Source: Tulasnella sp. 424 (taxonomy: Eukaryota > Basidiomycota > Agaricomycetes > Cantharellales > Tulasnellaceae). Taken from it: a DNA stretch of 64,000 nt. The notes under the pieces are model-generated. The model ran no database searches, was not told the DNA's origin, and saw nothing but the letters and a program-made list of their open reading frames with translations. The translations under genes were made by a program, and so were the position numbers. The stretch is from the NCBI GenBank assembly GCA_019633425.1, contig WSUB01000030.1, forward strand, positions 186,001-250,000. The letters are read 5' to 3'. Below, piece after piece: positions 36,787-48,120 of the stretch (positions are counted from its first letter, which is position 1; each line of letters opens with the position of its first letter).

Positions 36787-38875
36787 ATGGCAGGAGGAAG
36801 CAGACACAATACCCAGTCTCCCAGCAAAAGAAACCACAAGAAACGAATCAATCATAAGAAGACAGCTTCGGGTCCAAACTCCTCCAAGGATGCCAGTCTC
36901 GACACCACGACCCCAGCAACAGGACCCCTGATTCCAACGATCCACCGCTCTCCGCTGACTTCGGTGGCACCCCTTGAACAATGCATCGCCAAAATCCTCC
37001 TTCAGAGGCTTGGCCAAGATATTGCTAGACTTTACTCTACTCATCTCACCAAGATATGTCAAAACCACATCCCGACCCTAATGTTGGATCTGGTCTCGCT
37101 GACGGGCCCAGGCTGGGTTGCGGCCAACGCTGCCAAAGAAGATCTAAAAGCGTATTTCAGAGGACCTATTTCCATGGAACTCAGGCAAGCTGGAGATAGG
37201 GTTGCAGCGAAGAGCGTGCTTTGGAGTTACACCGCGATAAGGCATTTCGTAAGTTTGTTCTTTCTTCCGAACAGAAAGTGGATGGTTCCACAAAGGAAAC
37301 GCTTGCTTCTATCATAATCGGATGCAGTATCTTGAGTTATGGCGGCGGATATTTAACGGGGTCGTTTCCTTTAGGCTTTATCACACGACGTCACCATTTG
37401 CTCACGGAATGGCCTCCAATCTCAACGACTTTTGCCTTATTTGCCCCAACTTCAAACACACCTTGCATCATTAGAATCCCAACCAAAAGCTCGATTCCAG
37501 AGTCTCGCCTGTTTGGGACCGTTGTATGGCACGCTCGAATCGCTGGAGAAACACTGCAATGCGCGTGTAAAGCGCATGCTTGTGAACAGCAGCCAAGGCA
37601 CACCCGGATCCAAGTACGACTCTTACGTTGATAGTATCACCAAGAGGAAGCCTGAAGCTCTGGATGAAAGTAAGTTACCGCCGGCGTGGACCGACTGGAG
37701 GGTGAAGTTGAGGGTCGGCTATGAGATGCTCGTGGATACTCTTTGGGAGGTTGCAAACGAATTCAACCCTTCCGGGTATGGAGCGGTGTTGAGAGATAAG
37801 TTAGAAAACAAGTGGTGCGATTGTGGCTGCAGTACTGATCATCTGGCAGAGGTAAGAGTAACGATGACGTGACGAACTCGTGATGCCAAGGCGCTGATGG
37901 TCTTTGTTCGTAGGTATGCGAGCCCGCAGTGATTGAAGACGAGCAGGCATTTGGTCATCGGGCTCGTGCCGGTAAAGCGCGCGAATGGGATGGGAGAGGT
38001 GCTAGCGTCAAAGATTGGGGGACGGTCGATGAAGAAGATTTATGGGGCTCAAATTTGAGCTTCCCCTTTGACGAGAAAAGATTATTGGAGGAAATATCGG
38101 GACAAAGGGACCCTGTTGAGATGCGATACGTGAAAGCAGAGCGAGAGAAAGAACTGGTGGGTCGATCTTCACGGCGGAAGGGATGGACTGTACTTGACTC
38201 GCTTGCCGTCCTCCAGGGCAACAATGCTTTCAAGGAAGGCCGGTACTCGGACGCTATCGAAGCTTATACACAAGCTTGGCTGACAGAACCCGAGATGCCG
38301 CATTATCAACTGAACATCGCCATGGCCCAGCTGAAGTTGCAGAAGTGAGCTCTTTCTCTAGCTATCGCGGAATGGTGTTGGACGTTTACACGCAACATCG
38401 ACAGTTGGATCGCGGCCGAAGAAGCCTGCACGAAGTCTCTGACCCTCCAACGAAGCGAAAAGGGATTCTGGAGGCGAGCTAAGGCGCGCCAAATGCTCGG
38501 AAGAACGCAAGAGGCTCTCGAAGGCGAGATCGATCACTCGGGATTCAAACAAACACGATCAGCTAAAACTTTCTTCATACCTCAGACCTCAGAGAAATTC
38601 TAAAGCTGCAGCCCAACAATATCGAAGCCCTAGCCGAGTTAAATTCACTGTGCCCGAAATATCACGATGACGGCGGGGGAGCTTCATCTTCACTTGCGGC
38701 AGTCGGCACCTCAAGCTGGAGGAAGCTTCCATTCGAACTGCACGAAGTGGACTTTACTCCCATCAAGCTAGCCTCAACAAAGCGATCCTTGCCCAACCCC
38801 GCGGGCGGACGCACATCAAGGGAGTCGTACGTATACGCGACCTGGAATACGTATGAGATCCAAATGTCGACGTAG
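36787..38875 (+). CDS. TPR-repeat protein of unknown specific role
   Basis: Start MAGGSRHNTQSPSKRNHKKR at 36787, a basic N-terminus that could be a nuclear signal. A helical central region (CIAKILLQRLGQDIARLYST ... NAAKEDLKAEERALELHRDK, joined by a 56-nt intron ending TTGCAG) is followed by PYLPQLQTHLASLESQPKAR and a Cys-containing stretch NKWCDCGCSTDHLAEVCEP that might bind metal. The C-terminal third holds TPR-like repeats: LQGNNAFKEGRYSDAIEAYT, IAAEEACTKSLTLQRSEKGF with WRRAKARQMLGRTQEAL, and DLRDILKLQPNNIEALAELN. The last exon ends YEIQMST-TAG at 38875. TPR co-chaperones of the RPAP3/Sgt type share this repeat pattern, but the N-terminal two-thirds does not match them in any way I can see. 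The function is left open. Confidence 0.78.
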
Positions 38876-39069
38876 GAAGGACATGACACTGGAAAGATAT
38901 GAGCATTTGCCCTGTAGGGGTAGCGGAGGGTATTAGGCCCCCGACTACGCCTTCAAGGTCAATGTATTGAATATGTTGATGCATAGATACCACCTTGGAA
39001 TGAGAGGACCCGTTAGTTGCGCTTGGTCTAAATGTAGGATGGAGAGCCCGCAGCTTACAAGAGGGAGTA

Positions 39070-39355
39070 TCAGCCTCCGCGCAGAGCTGCGGCCTGCTTT
39101 ATGTCGAATACTCTTTTCCTGTTGAAGTGATCAACCTGTTCACTCAGAGAATCAATGACCTGAACCCATCCAAAAATTTGGAAACCACGGCCATACCCAG
39201 CTCGCAGCACATGCTTTTGAGAATGCCTCCACTTCTTTCGCGCATTTACCACCTTCTTCACCTGGAGTACTGACTTTCAGAGTGTCGAGGCATTTGTAGT
39301 AAGCGTCTCGTGCGTCCCAGCACCGTTGTCGCTGTGTGCGGTTTGGAGGATCCAT
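39070..39355 (-). CDS. COA6: Cytochrome c oxidase assembly factor 6 (COA6)
   Basis: A small two-exon gene. Exon 1 starts MDPPNRTQRQRCWDARDAYY at 39355 and contains a CX9C pair (RCWDARDAYYKC) and a CX10C pair (KCAKEVEAFSKAC). After a ~60-nt intron (GTATGG...AACAG), exon 2 gives VDHFNRKRVFDIKQAAALRG and TGA at 39070, about 75 residues in all. The CX9C-CX10C coiled-coil-helix layout, with the WxARDxYxxCLD signature and the C-terminal W-x-x-x-F-x-x-x-R-x-F block, identifies COA6. This soluble mitochondrial intermembrane-space protein helps deliver copper to Cox2. It is imported by the Mia40 disulfide relay, so no presequence is expected, and none is seen. Confidence 0.87.
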
Positions 39356-39491
39356 TTGGGATGGTGGTCGTTGTTATGTCCGTTAGCACCGTTGGGCAGA
39401 CTCCTGGGATATTGCAATCCTCTGAGGCCCCTTACAAAACCCCTGCGACTACTCGGCACGACGACATCGACAACACCAACACGAGCAAGAG
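39356..39491. promoter_or_regulatory. Bidirectional promoter, COA6 (-) / TBC gene (+)
   Basis: Only 136 bases lie between the divergent start codons. Confidence 0.55.
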
Positions 39492-42400
39492 ATGGCCGCC
39501 TTCTTCGAAGTGACCGGCGACCATCCTCTCTCTCCAGCAGATGCTAATCCTCCAACCCATCGACATACTCGTAGGAAGCTTGATGCTTCCCTCACCCAAG
39601 CAGCGTCGGATGCTTCAGCAACACCAGTACCCGTATCCACCGCTATGCCTCCGGTGACTAGCTACTTTGCGCTCAAGATGAAGTCGGAGGAGATGGCAGC
39701 TTCCTTGACCAATGGAGCCACACCCGAAACCGTCATGTACGAAGCTAGCCCTGCAAGACGCAGGCATGCAGCGAACGTCATGAAACAGCATCACCCCAAC
39801 AGCAGTGGTTTATCCTCCGCTGGACGTACACCAATATCCAACGTATTCGGGTCGAATGCTTACTCGGACTCACCATCGACCTCACGGTCGACATCAAGCG
39901 TCACCAGTCCAAGATCCAACCACAGACCATCGTTCTCCCTATCCATTCCGCCGCCCCAGATCAACGGACTGACGCCTGTTCAATCCTCCGCATCCCCAAA
40001 CACTGCCCCGCACGACACTTCAACCTTTGCAGCGTTGACTCCTACCGCCGGGTCCTCGCAACGCCAGCCTTTGCCTGACCCAGAATCCTTCACCTCGAAT
40101 GTGCCGCCAGAACTCTACACCCATATCATTTCTACAAGATGGCACGACCAGAGCGACTCTGAGCTGCATACAAGTGTGCCAGACATCCTCTCCGTAGATC
40201 ACCAACTCGCTTTGGATGACTCTATACACGCAAATCCTTATAATACGGTAATCCGTGTGTTGTCGGCTTCGCTTGAGAAGCTGAACGACCGGCATATGGA
40301 GCTTGAGAGCCGATGGAAACGGAGAATTGAAGCTGAGAAGGCGCGGAGAAGAGACGCAGAAGCTCGAGTTAAAGCTCTGAAACCGCCTGTCCCGGAAGAC
40401 GTGGCCAAGCGCATACTGAATGCGGCATTCGGGGATGTCGAGGAGCCATCAGATTCCGGCCCTCCCAACAATTTATCGCTTGACAACTCGGTAAGAAGAT
40501 GCATTGAAACTTATGCTGGCTATTACTGAATAGGCATGTTCTCTATAGGCTTTATTAGATTCATTGCAGCAGGCAATGGCCGACACTTTCAGTCCGCCTC
40601 CTCGGAGCGACTCCACCTTCTCCATGGCCATCCCCCATATCGAATCACCAGCTGCAGTTCAACACGAAGAAGAAGCTGACAGAGTCGAGGGCCTATCTCC
40701 AACATCCTCCGTTGCATTTTCTGTGGGACGGAATGGCACACTCAAGAGCATGGCGAGCTCCATCAAGAGCGAGAAGAGTGTCGACAAGCAGGACACTATC
40801 AAGCAGCAAGCAGAGAAGAAAGGCGCTTGGGCAACTTGGTTCGGAGGCAAACCCCGCAAGCGGACGCAATCCGTGGTTTCTGACGCGGCCAGCGTATTCA
40901 GCGATGTCGCGGATCCCAAGTCAACGAAACCCGTCGATGAGGGGAAATCGAATGGGACAGCGGCTAAGGACTTGAGTGGAAGTGATCACGTGGCATCCGC
41001 CTCGGTCACGTCTCGAAAAGTCTCAACCACAAGAGGGATGTGGAATGTATTCGGGCTGAGTAATCCAGGTCCTCCAACAGAGCACCCCACCCCGCCCTCC
41101 ATCGGCATCACTTCTCCATTGAGAGTTCCACAAACATTAAGTGGTTCTCCAACAACGGCTACTAGCCTTGGAGTGGACCCCTCAACCCTTCCTCTTTCAT
41201 CCTCGGTCTCGTCCCGAGCTCCATCCATAGTCTCCACTTTCGCTGCATCCGACATGACACACCTTCGCCCACCTCAACCTCCATCCCATCTCCGTGCAAT
41301 ATTCAACTCCACGCGCATCATGACGAATGACCCGGGCAGTATTTTGGTAGACGGAGGTCGGGAAACCGGAGATCTGGTACGACGGCTGGCAATGGAGCTC
41401 GTGAAGAATGCGAGAGAAGGGGGTTTGCAGGTAGATGATGTGAGGCCCGGCGCTCCTAGACATCGCCCCCCTTCAGACTCGGGTACTCCCGAGGACCGCG
41501 ATGCAGGAGGAACAGTCAAAGCGGTCGTCTCTCCATCGAATGCGACCGGCATGACAGCTGCTGCAAGTCTAGGGCAGGCTCTATCAGGGCCTTCAACGAA
41601 AACCCCTCGAAAGGTTGCCAGCAGACCTGCTCGAGTGTCGAGCGTTGCTGCTATGGCGTCACCTATCATAAGTGCATTTAGTCGACCTTCGCGCAGGAAT
41701 ACCCTAGTCATCAATGCAGCATCAGCTCCGGTGTCAGCAGCTCCCCCGCCGACGCCCGTTGTACCTCAGATACCGACAAATGCGCCACAGCAGCCGCGAG
41801 CGGGCACCGTTGAATTAGAGTCCATCATCCCAGCTCTCGCAAAACCTCCGACTCTCTTCCTCGCAAGATCTTCCCTATCATCCCCGTCCTTTAAGCCGAA
41901 GTTTCCCCACTCAACTGCATCCAGGTTTAGTGTCATCAGCAACTCTTCGCGCGACGGAGAGCACAGCGCCGATCAACCACTCCTCACGGACCGATATGGC
42001 TTTATATATGACGTTTCATCCTACTATGTCAAGATGCTCGTCAAAGCAAAGGAGGCGAGCTCGACGGCCCCCGCTTCGTTGACTGGGATCAAGGTGCAGG
42101 AAATTGAGGAGGATGATGACGATTGGCCCGGTGACGAAGGCGATGGCAAGGCCGGAGCGAGTCCGCAGATGGAGGTCGTCCATGGACATTGTGAAAGCTG
42201 TGAAGGAAGCCAGGTGGGAGGGAGCCCGAAGGAAGAGATTACCCTGGAGGGGGATGAGCCTGTGGTCGACGGTGCCGATCCGTCTGCATTGCCGGCAGCC
42301 ACAAACCAACCTGACAGCGAAGCCGGCGCCGCAACACCAACCTCGCCTACAACGAGATCCATTAGGTTACCCCTGGGCTTGAGCCAGTCTATCGCACCGT

Positions 42401-43733
42401 CAAAGCCCAGTGTTTCAGCCCAATCCCTTAACATTGACGGTCACAGTAGAGCAGGCAGCAATGCTCTGACTCTAGACGAGAACGGCACTCCGACCCACGC
42501 ATGCACTTCCACCATCTCTCTTCTCCTTACGCAGCTTACTGAAATGCATGACAAGCAGCAAGAGAAACAAAAGACTGATTGGGATGCATTCCTGAGAAAG
42601 CGAAGGACCAAGATTGGGAAAACGACGATGGGACCTTCGTCATCCAACCCTAGCATGCCTAAGGTCATGAGCGCGGCCGCTCTATTGGGCCTCGGATTGG
42701 GTGACGAGGATGAGGAGGTTGGGCATACCGACGGCATTATCGGAGTCGCGCAGATGGGGCATTCAGCGAATACGCAAGACTGGAAAGAGTTCTCGAGGCT
42801 CGTCCAAGGTGGTGCACCTCTTGTCTATCGTCCCAAGGTCTGGTTGGAGTGTAGTGGTGCTTTGGAGATTATGGAACCAGGAGTCTACCAGGAGCTTTTA
42901 AGCAGTCATGCTGGAGTGAAGAATCAGTGCTTGGCGGAGATTGAGAAGGACGTGACGAGGACGATGCCGCTCAATATTTTCTTCGGCGGGGATGGTGTTG
43001 GGGTTCAGAAGCTTCGGAGGGTCCTCCAGGCTTACAGCTGGCGGAATCCGTCAGTAGGTTACTGCCAGGTAAAGGGTCTCTTGTTGGAGCGAAGTCCCAA
43101 AATCGTATTGACCTGTCTCTCTCCAGGGCATGAATCTCATTGCATCCACCTTACTCCTTGTCCACGCCAACGAAGAGGAAGCTTTCTGGATTCTCGTCTC
43201 CATTATCGAGAAGCTTCTCCCGCCAGAATTCTTCTCTCCTTCGCTTTTGGTGTCCCGAGCATGCCCGATGGTGCTCCTGGACTACGTACAAGAAACAATG
43301 CCAAAGCTATATCTCCACCTCTTAGACCAAGGCGTGGACCTCCCTGCCATATCATTCTCGTGGTTCCTTTCTTTGTTCACCGACTGCCTACCAGTGGAAA
43401 CTCTTTTCCGCGTTTGGGATGTCTTCTTTGTTGACGGGATGGACGTCCTTTTCCGGGTGGCTTTGGCCATCCTGAAGATCAACGAGGCTGAGCTCCTTCA
43501 ATGCGACTCGATGCCATCGTTGTATCTATACTTTGAAAGCATGACAGCTCGAATGTGGCAGGCCGACAAATTGCTCAAGGTGGGTCGTTCTTGCCTCGAG
43601 GTTCTTTCCGATCGAGTCTAACTGACGACATTCCCTGCAGCTGGAGCATGAGCTCAAGTCGGCAGTAATACACGAAGACCTTATTCGAAGGCGTGAAGTT
43701 CACGTTCAGGAATTGAAGACATTGAGCAAGTAG
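39492..43733 (+). CDS. TBC-domain Rab GTPase-activating protein
   Basis: Start MAAFFEVTGDHPLSPADANP at 39492. The N-terminal ~1,000 residues are mostly disordered and Ser/Pro-rich, with one coiled coil (LEKLNDRHMELESRWKRRIE) and a conserved-looking segment LTDRYGFIYDVSSYYVKMLV typical of some large fungal TBC proteins. The TBC domain starts at EFSRLVQGGAPLVYRPKVWL (about 42790). It has the arginine-finger motif IEKDVTRTMPLN (IxxDxxR) and the glutamine-finger motif SVGYCQ-GMNLIAS, split by an intron near 43066-43127. It continues through LVSIIEKLLPPEFFSPSLLV and FTDCLPVETLFRVWDVFFVD to the end LKTLSK-TAG at 43733. Both finger residues are present, so it should accelerate GTP hydrolysis by a Rab in membrane traffic. 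The closest general types are Gyp2/Mdr1 or TBC1D2-like proteins; the exact Rab cannot be read. Confidence 0.92.
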
Positions 43734-44522
43734 ATGTTGTGGGCGGGAGTTGTCCCCTTCTTTTCTGTACGACATATCGTTATTGCAGTTCTTTCCCTCC
43801 TCATTTGTCGCATCTTTTTCTGCACGCATGATTTTTTTTCCTTGATTGCTTTTTTATGACTCGCACTTCGCTCTTTCATTTGGATGTTAACGTTGTAGCA
43901 TTAACGCTGTTTTGGGTGTAACTGTGCAAGGACCCAGGGGTGCTGACGTTGAGGGCAATCTCACGGACCGGGGCGATGTTCGCTCCTTCCGCCATCAGCC
44001 ACCAGTTACCAGTTCAACACCGAGTCCATTCTTCCTCAAGCCTCATCGGCATGTGTCAGTCTTTGATTTAATGCAAGGATGAACGCGGTATCTGTGTGGA
44101 GTAATGCGACAGAATGGGTTAATGGCGTAAGTCAAATTCCTTGCAATCGAGTGAAACATCCAGACTATTTCCTGCAATGTGCTGCGGGCTACGATATCCA
44201 TCATCCCTCGTGCCCCATTTCCTAATCACAGGGAGTGCAAGCGAGGAGGATATGGCTACAGGAGGATCTTCAGCTCGTTCACCCTCGGCGAAGAAGAATC
44301 TCAGCTCTTCATTCTTTTCTTCCGCCGGTCGATTTCCTTTTTACAAGGCCCACTCGAATGAACTTCGTTGCCAGTTCTTCTCAACGCCTCCAAAGTCTCT
44401 GATGGAGCCGGTCAGGGATAATGTCCGCCTCGCAATCATTCTCGGTCGTCCTTCGGAGAGTCAGCCACTCGCATAGAGGCATCAGACCTTCACGCCCCGT
44501 TCACTATCGCCCCCAGCTACCT

Positions 44523-44530
44523 TATAAATA
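44523..44530 (+). promoter_or_regulatory. TATA box of metallophosphatase copy A
   Basis: TATAAATA 54 bases before the ATG; the same element is kept in copy B. Confidence 0.55.
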
Positions 44531-44583
44531 CTTGTGAAGCGCACGGCATATTTACCATCGATCCCGTCTCTTCATTCCAGGTC

Positions 44584-47517
44584 ATGAGGTCGTCCCATCT
44601 CGTTCTCTCGCTAGCCCTAGGTCAGTCGTGTACGTTTTCGGATCGACTTCGCGCAATCACTGACTATTCTCCCTTCAGCATCAAAAACTGCTCTTGCCCT
44701 TGCGGGCCAATCCAGGTCGAAAATTGAGCTGCAAGATGTAAGTTGCATCGTTGACCGTAGGCGACGTTCTGACATGTGCTTGCATTTAGTTGAATTTCGT
44801 CCACACCTCTGACATTCATTCTTGGTACCGAGGGCATCAAAAAACGGATGCTGCTTCGAGATATTGGGAGTAAGATCTTTTCTCTATGCTCCGCGTGCAC
44901 CTCCAGACCCCTGACGATGATACGTCTCACCTTTCCTCAGCGCCAACATAGGTGACGTTGCCAGCTTCGTGCATCACATGAAGCAAAAGGCAGAGGTATG
45001 TCTATAAATTTATCTGGGCGTATTTCCTGCTCACTTCCAGGAGCTTGTAGCGCCAGGGGCAAGATCTTTTTTTCGTCAACTCTGGGGATGACACCCATGG
45101 AGGAGGACTCTCCGACTCGGAAAACCCGGAAGGAGGAAGGGTACGTTTCAGGAATATCGCCCTAATCCCTTGTTGGTCTGACCACAAGGTTGTCCTACTT
45201 TCTAACCAGGCGCTGGCCATCCATATAACACTGCCTTACGACGTCATGACCCCTGGAAAGTACGGTCAAGGCCACGCCTCGTCCAAGTGACCCTCTCTGA
45301 TTAACCACTCAACTATCAAACAGCCATGAACTCGAGAAACGAGTGATTGCTCGGAACCTGTAGTGCGTTAAGCCAACTTATGGATATCCCAACCTCTCTG
45401 ACCTGGGCTTCAGCTACAACATCACTTCCAGGCTCTCGGATTCTGAAACGACCAAGTATCTCGCCTCGAATGTCAACTTCATCGATGACTATGGGAAAGA
45501 GGTGCCCCTGGCGAAGCGATACAAGATCTGGAAGACGCGAGGTGGCGAAGGACGCAAAGTGGCTGCCTTAGGTGTCAGTTTCGAGAATAAGAAGACTGCC
45601 CATGCCGGAGTTAGAATCCAGCCTATCGAAGCAATGGTCAAGGAAAAATGGGTGAGCTTTGTCTTGCCGTCGAAGTCCCTGATGAGACAAATGGTGATGT
45701 TGATATCGGCCGTTAGTTTGTCAACGACGTCTTGGACAGCAACCCAGATATCTTCCTCCTCGTTGGACATATGAGCCTCAGCGACAAAGGTGACAAATGT
45801 GAGATCTCCCGCGCATTTTCCCTTCGTGACTTATACTTGACGTCGGATTGCGCTCTGTCAGGGAACGTTATTCACGACGCTATCAGGAAGAGACATCCCG
45901 AGACACCGATATTTATTTTTGGCGGTAAGCTACGGGTGGCCTTTTTCGACGCCTCTCGTGCCTTGAAACGATTATTCCTCGACTAGGTCATTCTCACCAA
46001 CGTGACTGCCGTATGACTTTCGATGCCGTCGGTCGTTCAATCGCAATCGAGGTGAGCAATGGCTCCGGGAAAGCTAGCAGTGACGTATCTTACCTCCACC
46101 AACCTACCTTTCTTAGTCGGGCCGATACCTCGAGACCGTTGGATGGGTCAGCGCCGCACTAACCGAACCTTCGGAACCTCTCAAATTCGTTCGCCGTTAC
46201 TTGGACCCAAACAAGGACACATTCCAGGTGCGTAACATCCACCCGAGTCTCCGGAGGTGCCGGAGTGGGTTTTGATACGCTTATCATCTCTCAGAGACAC
46301 TCTGGTATCGACAAGAAGTCCTTCGATACAGAAACTGGAAAGGATGTTATGAGTCGGTTTGATGAACTAGCCAAGCGAATGGGGCTGGACGAGGTATATG
46401 GATGTGCTCCACACAGTGCGTCATTCCCCCTTCATTTGCACCCACTGTTCCGTCGAAGCTGACATCGTTTGTCCACTTCTCAGCTTATAACTGGGACCAC
46501 GAGGAGTACAGCAAGCACGCGAAAGACCATGTTCTCAATTTCTATACCAACGAAGTCTTCCCTGAAATCGTCAGTACTAAGAACATTACGACAGGAAAAC
46601 CCAATCCGTACTTCTTGCTGGTGAACAATGGGTTCATGAGAGGTCCGATCTACCAAGGCAAGTTTACGAAGGACGACAAATGTGAGTATTCCCAACCAAC
46701 AGAATCATAGTGGGATCCGCCGAACGTTGATGTCCTTCGACATGTCAGTCGTAAATACGCCATACAAGCAGCCATTCTCATTTGTCAAGCTGCCCCGTCT
46801 GATTGCGGATCGTGTTTTCGAGATGCTTGACCATCTCCAGGGGACCGACGATGCTGTAACCGACTTTGGCACGGCATCTAGGAGCGGCGGGGACCGGACT
46901 GCACTGAGGATGGAAGGATCGGAAGAAACGCCCCTGACTTTGGGACGCTATTTGAGTAACGAGATAGTAGGAAGGCTCACAGTCACTTCCCCGGGTTACG
47001 TGACCACGGACGTAAGTATCCGATTTACCTCACTCCCGTTCGTCGTCGAACTTTGGCTCAACGTTTTGCTCAGAGGTGCGAAGAACTTGGTCCTGGCGAC
47101 GATACTATCCATTCAGCTCCCGGTCTCAAAATCCAGCGTCCTCCCACATACGTCCATTCTCGCTCTCCTTCCACCCAAACGCTGGCCAAATACGAGTTGG
47201 TCGACTTTGTCATTTTGCACCGTCTTCAAGATCGAGCTCGAGCCGTGATTAATGCAGCTATCAAGATGCATAACGAGTTTTGTGATGACCACTGGAGCCT
47301 CTGTCAGCCCATTCCGAAAATCCAATGCTCTGCTTGGAAGCCGTATGGGACTGTGGATTCGAGTGATGCTATAATGAAGTATGCTCAAAGTGAGTCGTAT
47401 TTAAATTGCTAGGCTACTAGGTGGAGGGATAACTGATGGTTTTGGTTGTGTTTGACTTGGTGGGCAGAATATTGGCGCTCTCGCGTTTCCCCTTCTAACT
47501 CGGAGAGTCATTGTTAA
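44584..47517 (+). CDS. Secreted 5'-nucleotidase-like metallophosphatase, copy A
   Basis: Start MRSSHLVLSLALASKTALAL, a signal peptide split by an intron. All dinuclear metal motifs of the calcineurin-like/5'-nucleotidase superfamily appear after splicing: FVHTSDIHSWYRGH (DxH), FFVNSGDDTHGG (GDxxHG), TPGNHELEKR (GNHE, across an intron using donor gtacgg), LLVGHMSLSD (GHxS) and FGGHSHQRDC (GHxH, across an intron). The distal part (FDTETGKDVMSRFDELAKRM, NPYFLLVNNGFMRGPIYQGK) matches the two-domain fungal YHR202W/SMN1-like group. The last exon, joined by GTGAGT...GGCAG, ends YWRSRVSPSNSESHC-TAA at 47517. About a dozen introns; no disruption found. It would act outside the cell or in the vacuole/ER lumen on phosphomonoesters or nucleotides, substrate unknown. 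Paired tail-to-tail with kinase A. Confidence 0.87.
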
Positions 47518-47545
47518 CCTTTTAAACCGATTCTTTCGTCTTGTT

Positions 47546-48120
47546 CTATCACCCATGGGCATTCGATGCACGCGGGGCAAATGTCCCGCGACCATAGTCA
47601 TCCCCGTCCCCTGGTTTTTCTTGCATGCGCACAACCGAAAATCACGTTCATTGCTTTTAAGTCTTTCTTCAAAGTGCTCGCGACTATTACAGCTGCTATA
47701 AACGATGGTGCCCTCAGAGATCCAGACCAACCCCGTGATCGAAAGGGTATTCAAATGCTGACCCCTAACGGTCTAATTCATTTTGTTCTCCAAGAACCCT
47801 TTCATTTGTAGAACTCTCCATTTATCTGCGGTTCAGTATTTCAGCCGTCACGATCATTCGATCGGTACGGCGCGTAAAGTGGGACACAGGCAACCTTTGG
47901 CGGACGTGCAAGGAATGCGGAGACGTAATGAAGATAGATGGTTTGCGATCAAGCCAAAACCCGTCAACTTCACATTTCAACTTCAGCGCCATCTTCTCCA
48001 TGCGTAGTGAAGCCCGCGGCGCATCCTGGACGGGTTTTCTGTAGATCGCCCTACGCGGCGGAGCTGTACGCAATGCTGATCGAAACTTCCATTGTCATCA
48101 GAGTACTATGTCGCTCTATA
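47546..48120. other. Copy A 3' flank, unlike the other copies
   Basis: No gene seen. This stretch does not match the shared 3' flank found after the remnant (49808-50008) and after copy B (53678-53872), so copy A's original 3' flank has been replaced or lost. Confidence 0.55.

Larger units (their letters stand above)
43885..47545 (+). repeat. Segmental repeat unit, copy A (metallophosphatase with flanks)
   Basis: From ggatgttaacgttgtagcat (about 43878) onward this matches the stretch starting at about 50028, base for base over long runs with scattered changes and small indels, through the whole metallophosphatase gene. Similarity is lost just after the stop codon at about 47545. Confidence 0.85.

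Noticed and set aside
36654..36857. Earlier start for the TPR gene (MATSWDVVRKTG)
   Set aside because: Its frame differs from the TPR coding frame and hits a stop; no good splice pair joins it, while 36787 leads straight into the conserved helical region.
45255..45350. Apparent loss of the GNHE motif in metallophosphatase copy A
   Set aside because: Donor gtacgg after CCTGGAAA joined to acceptor CAG-CCATGAA restores PGNHELEKR; the same holds for copy B.
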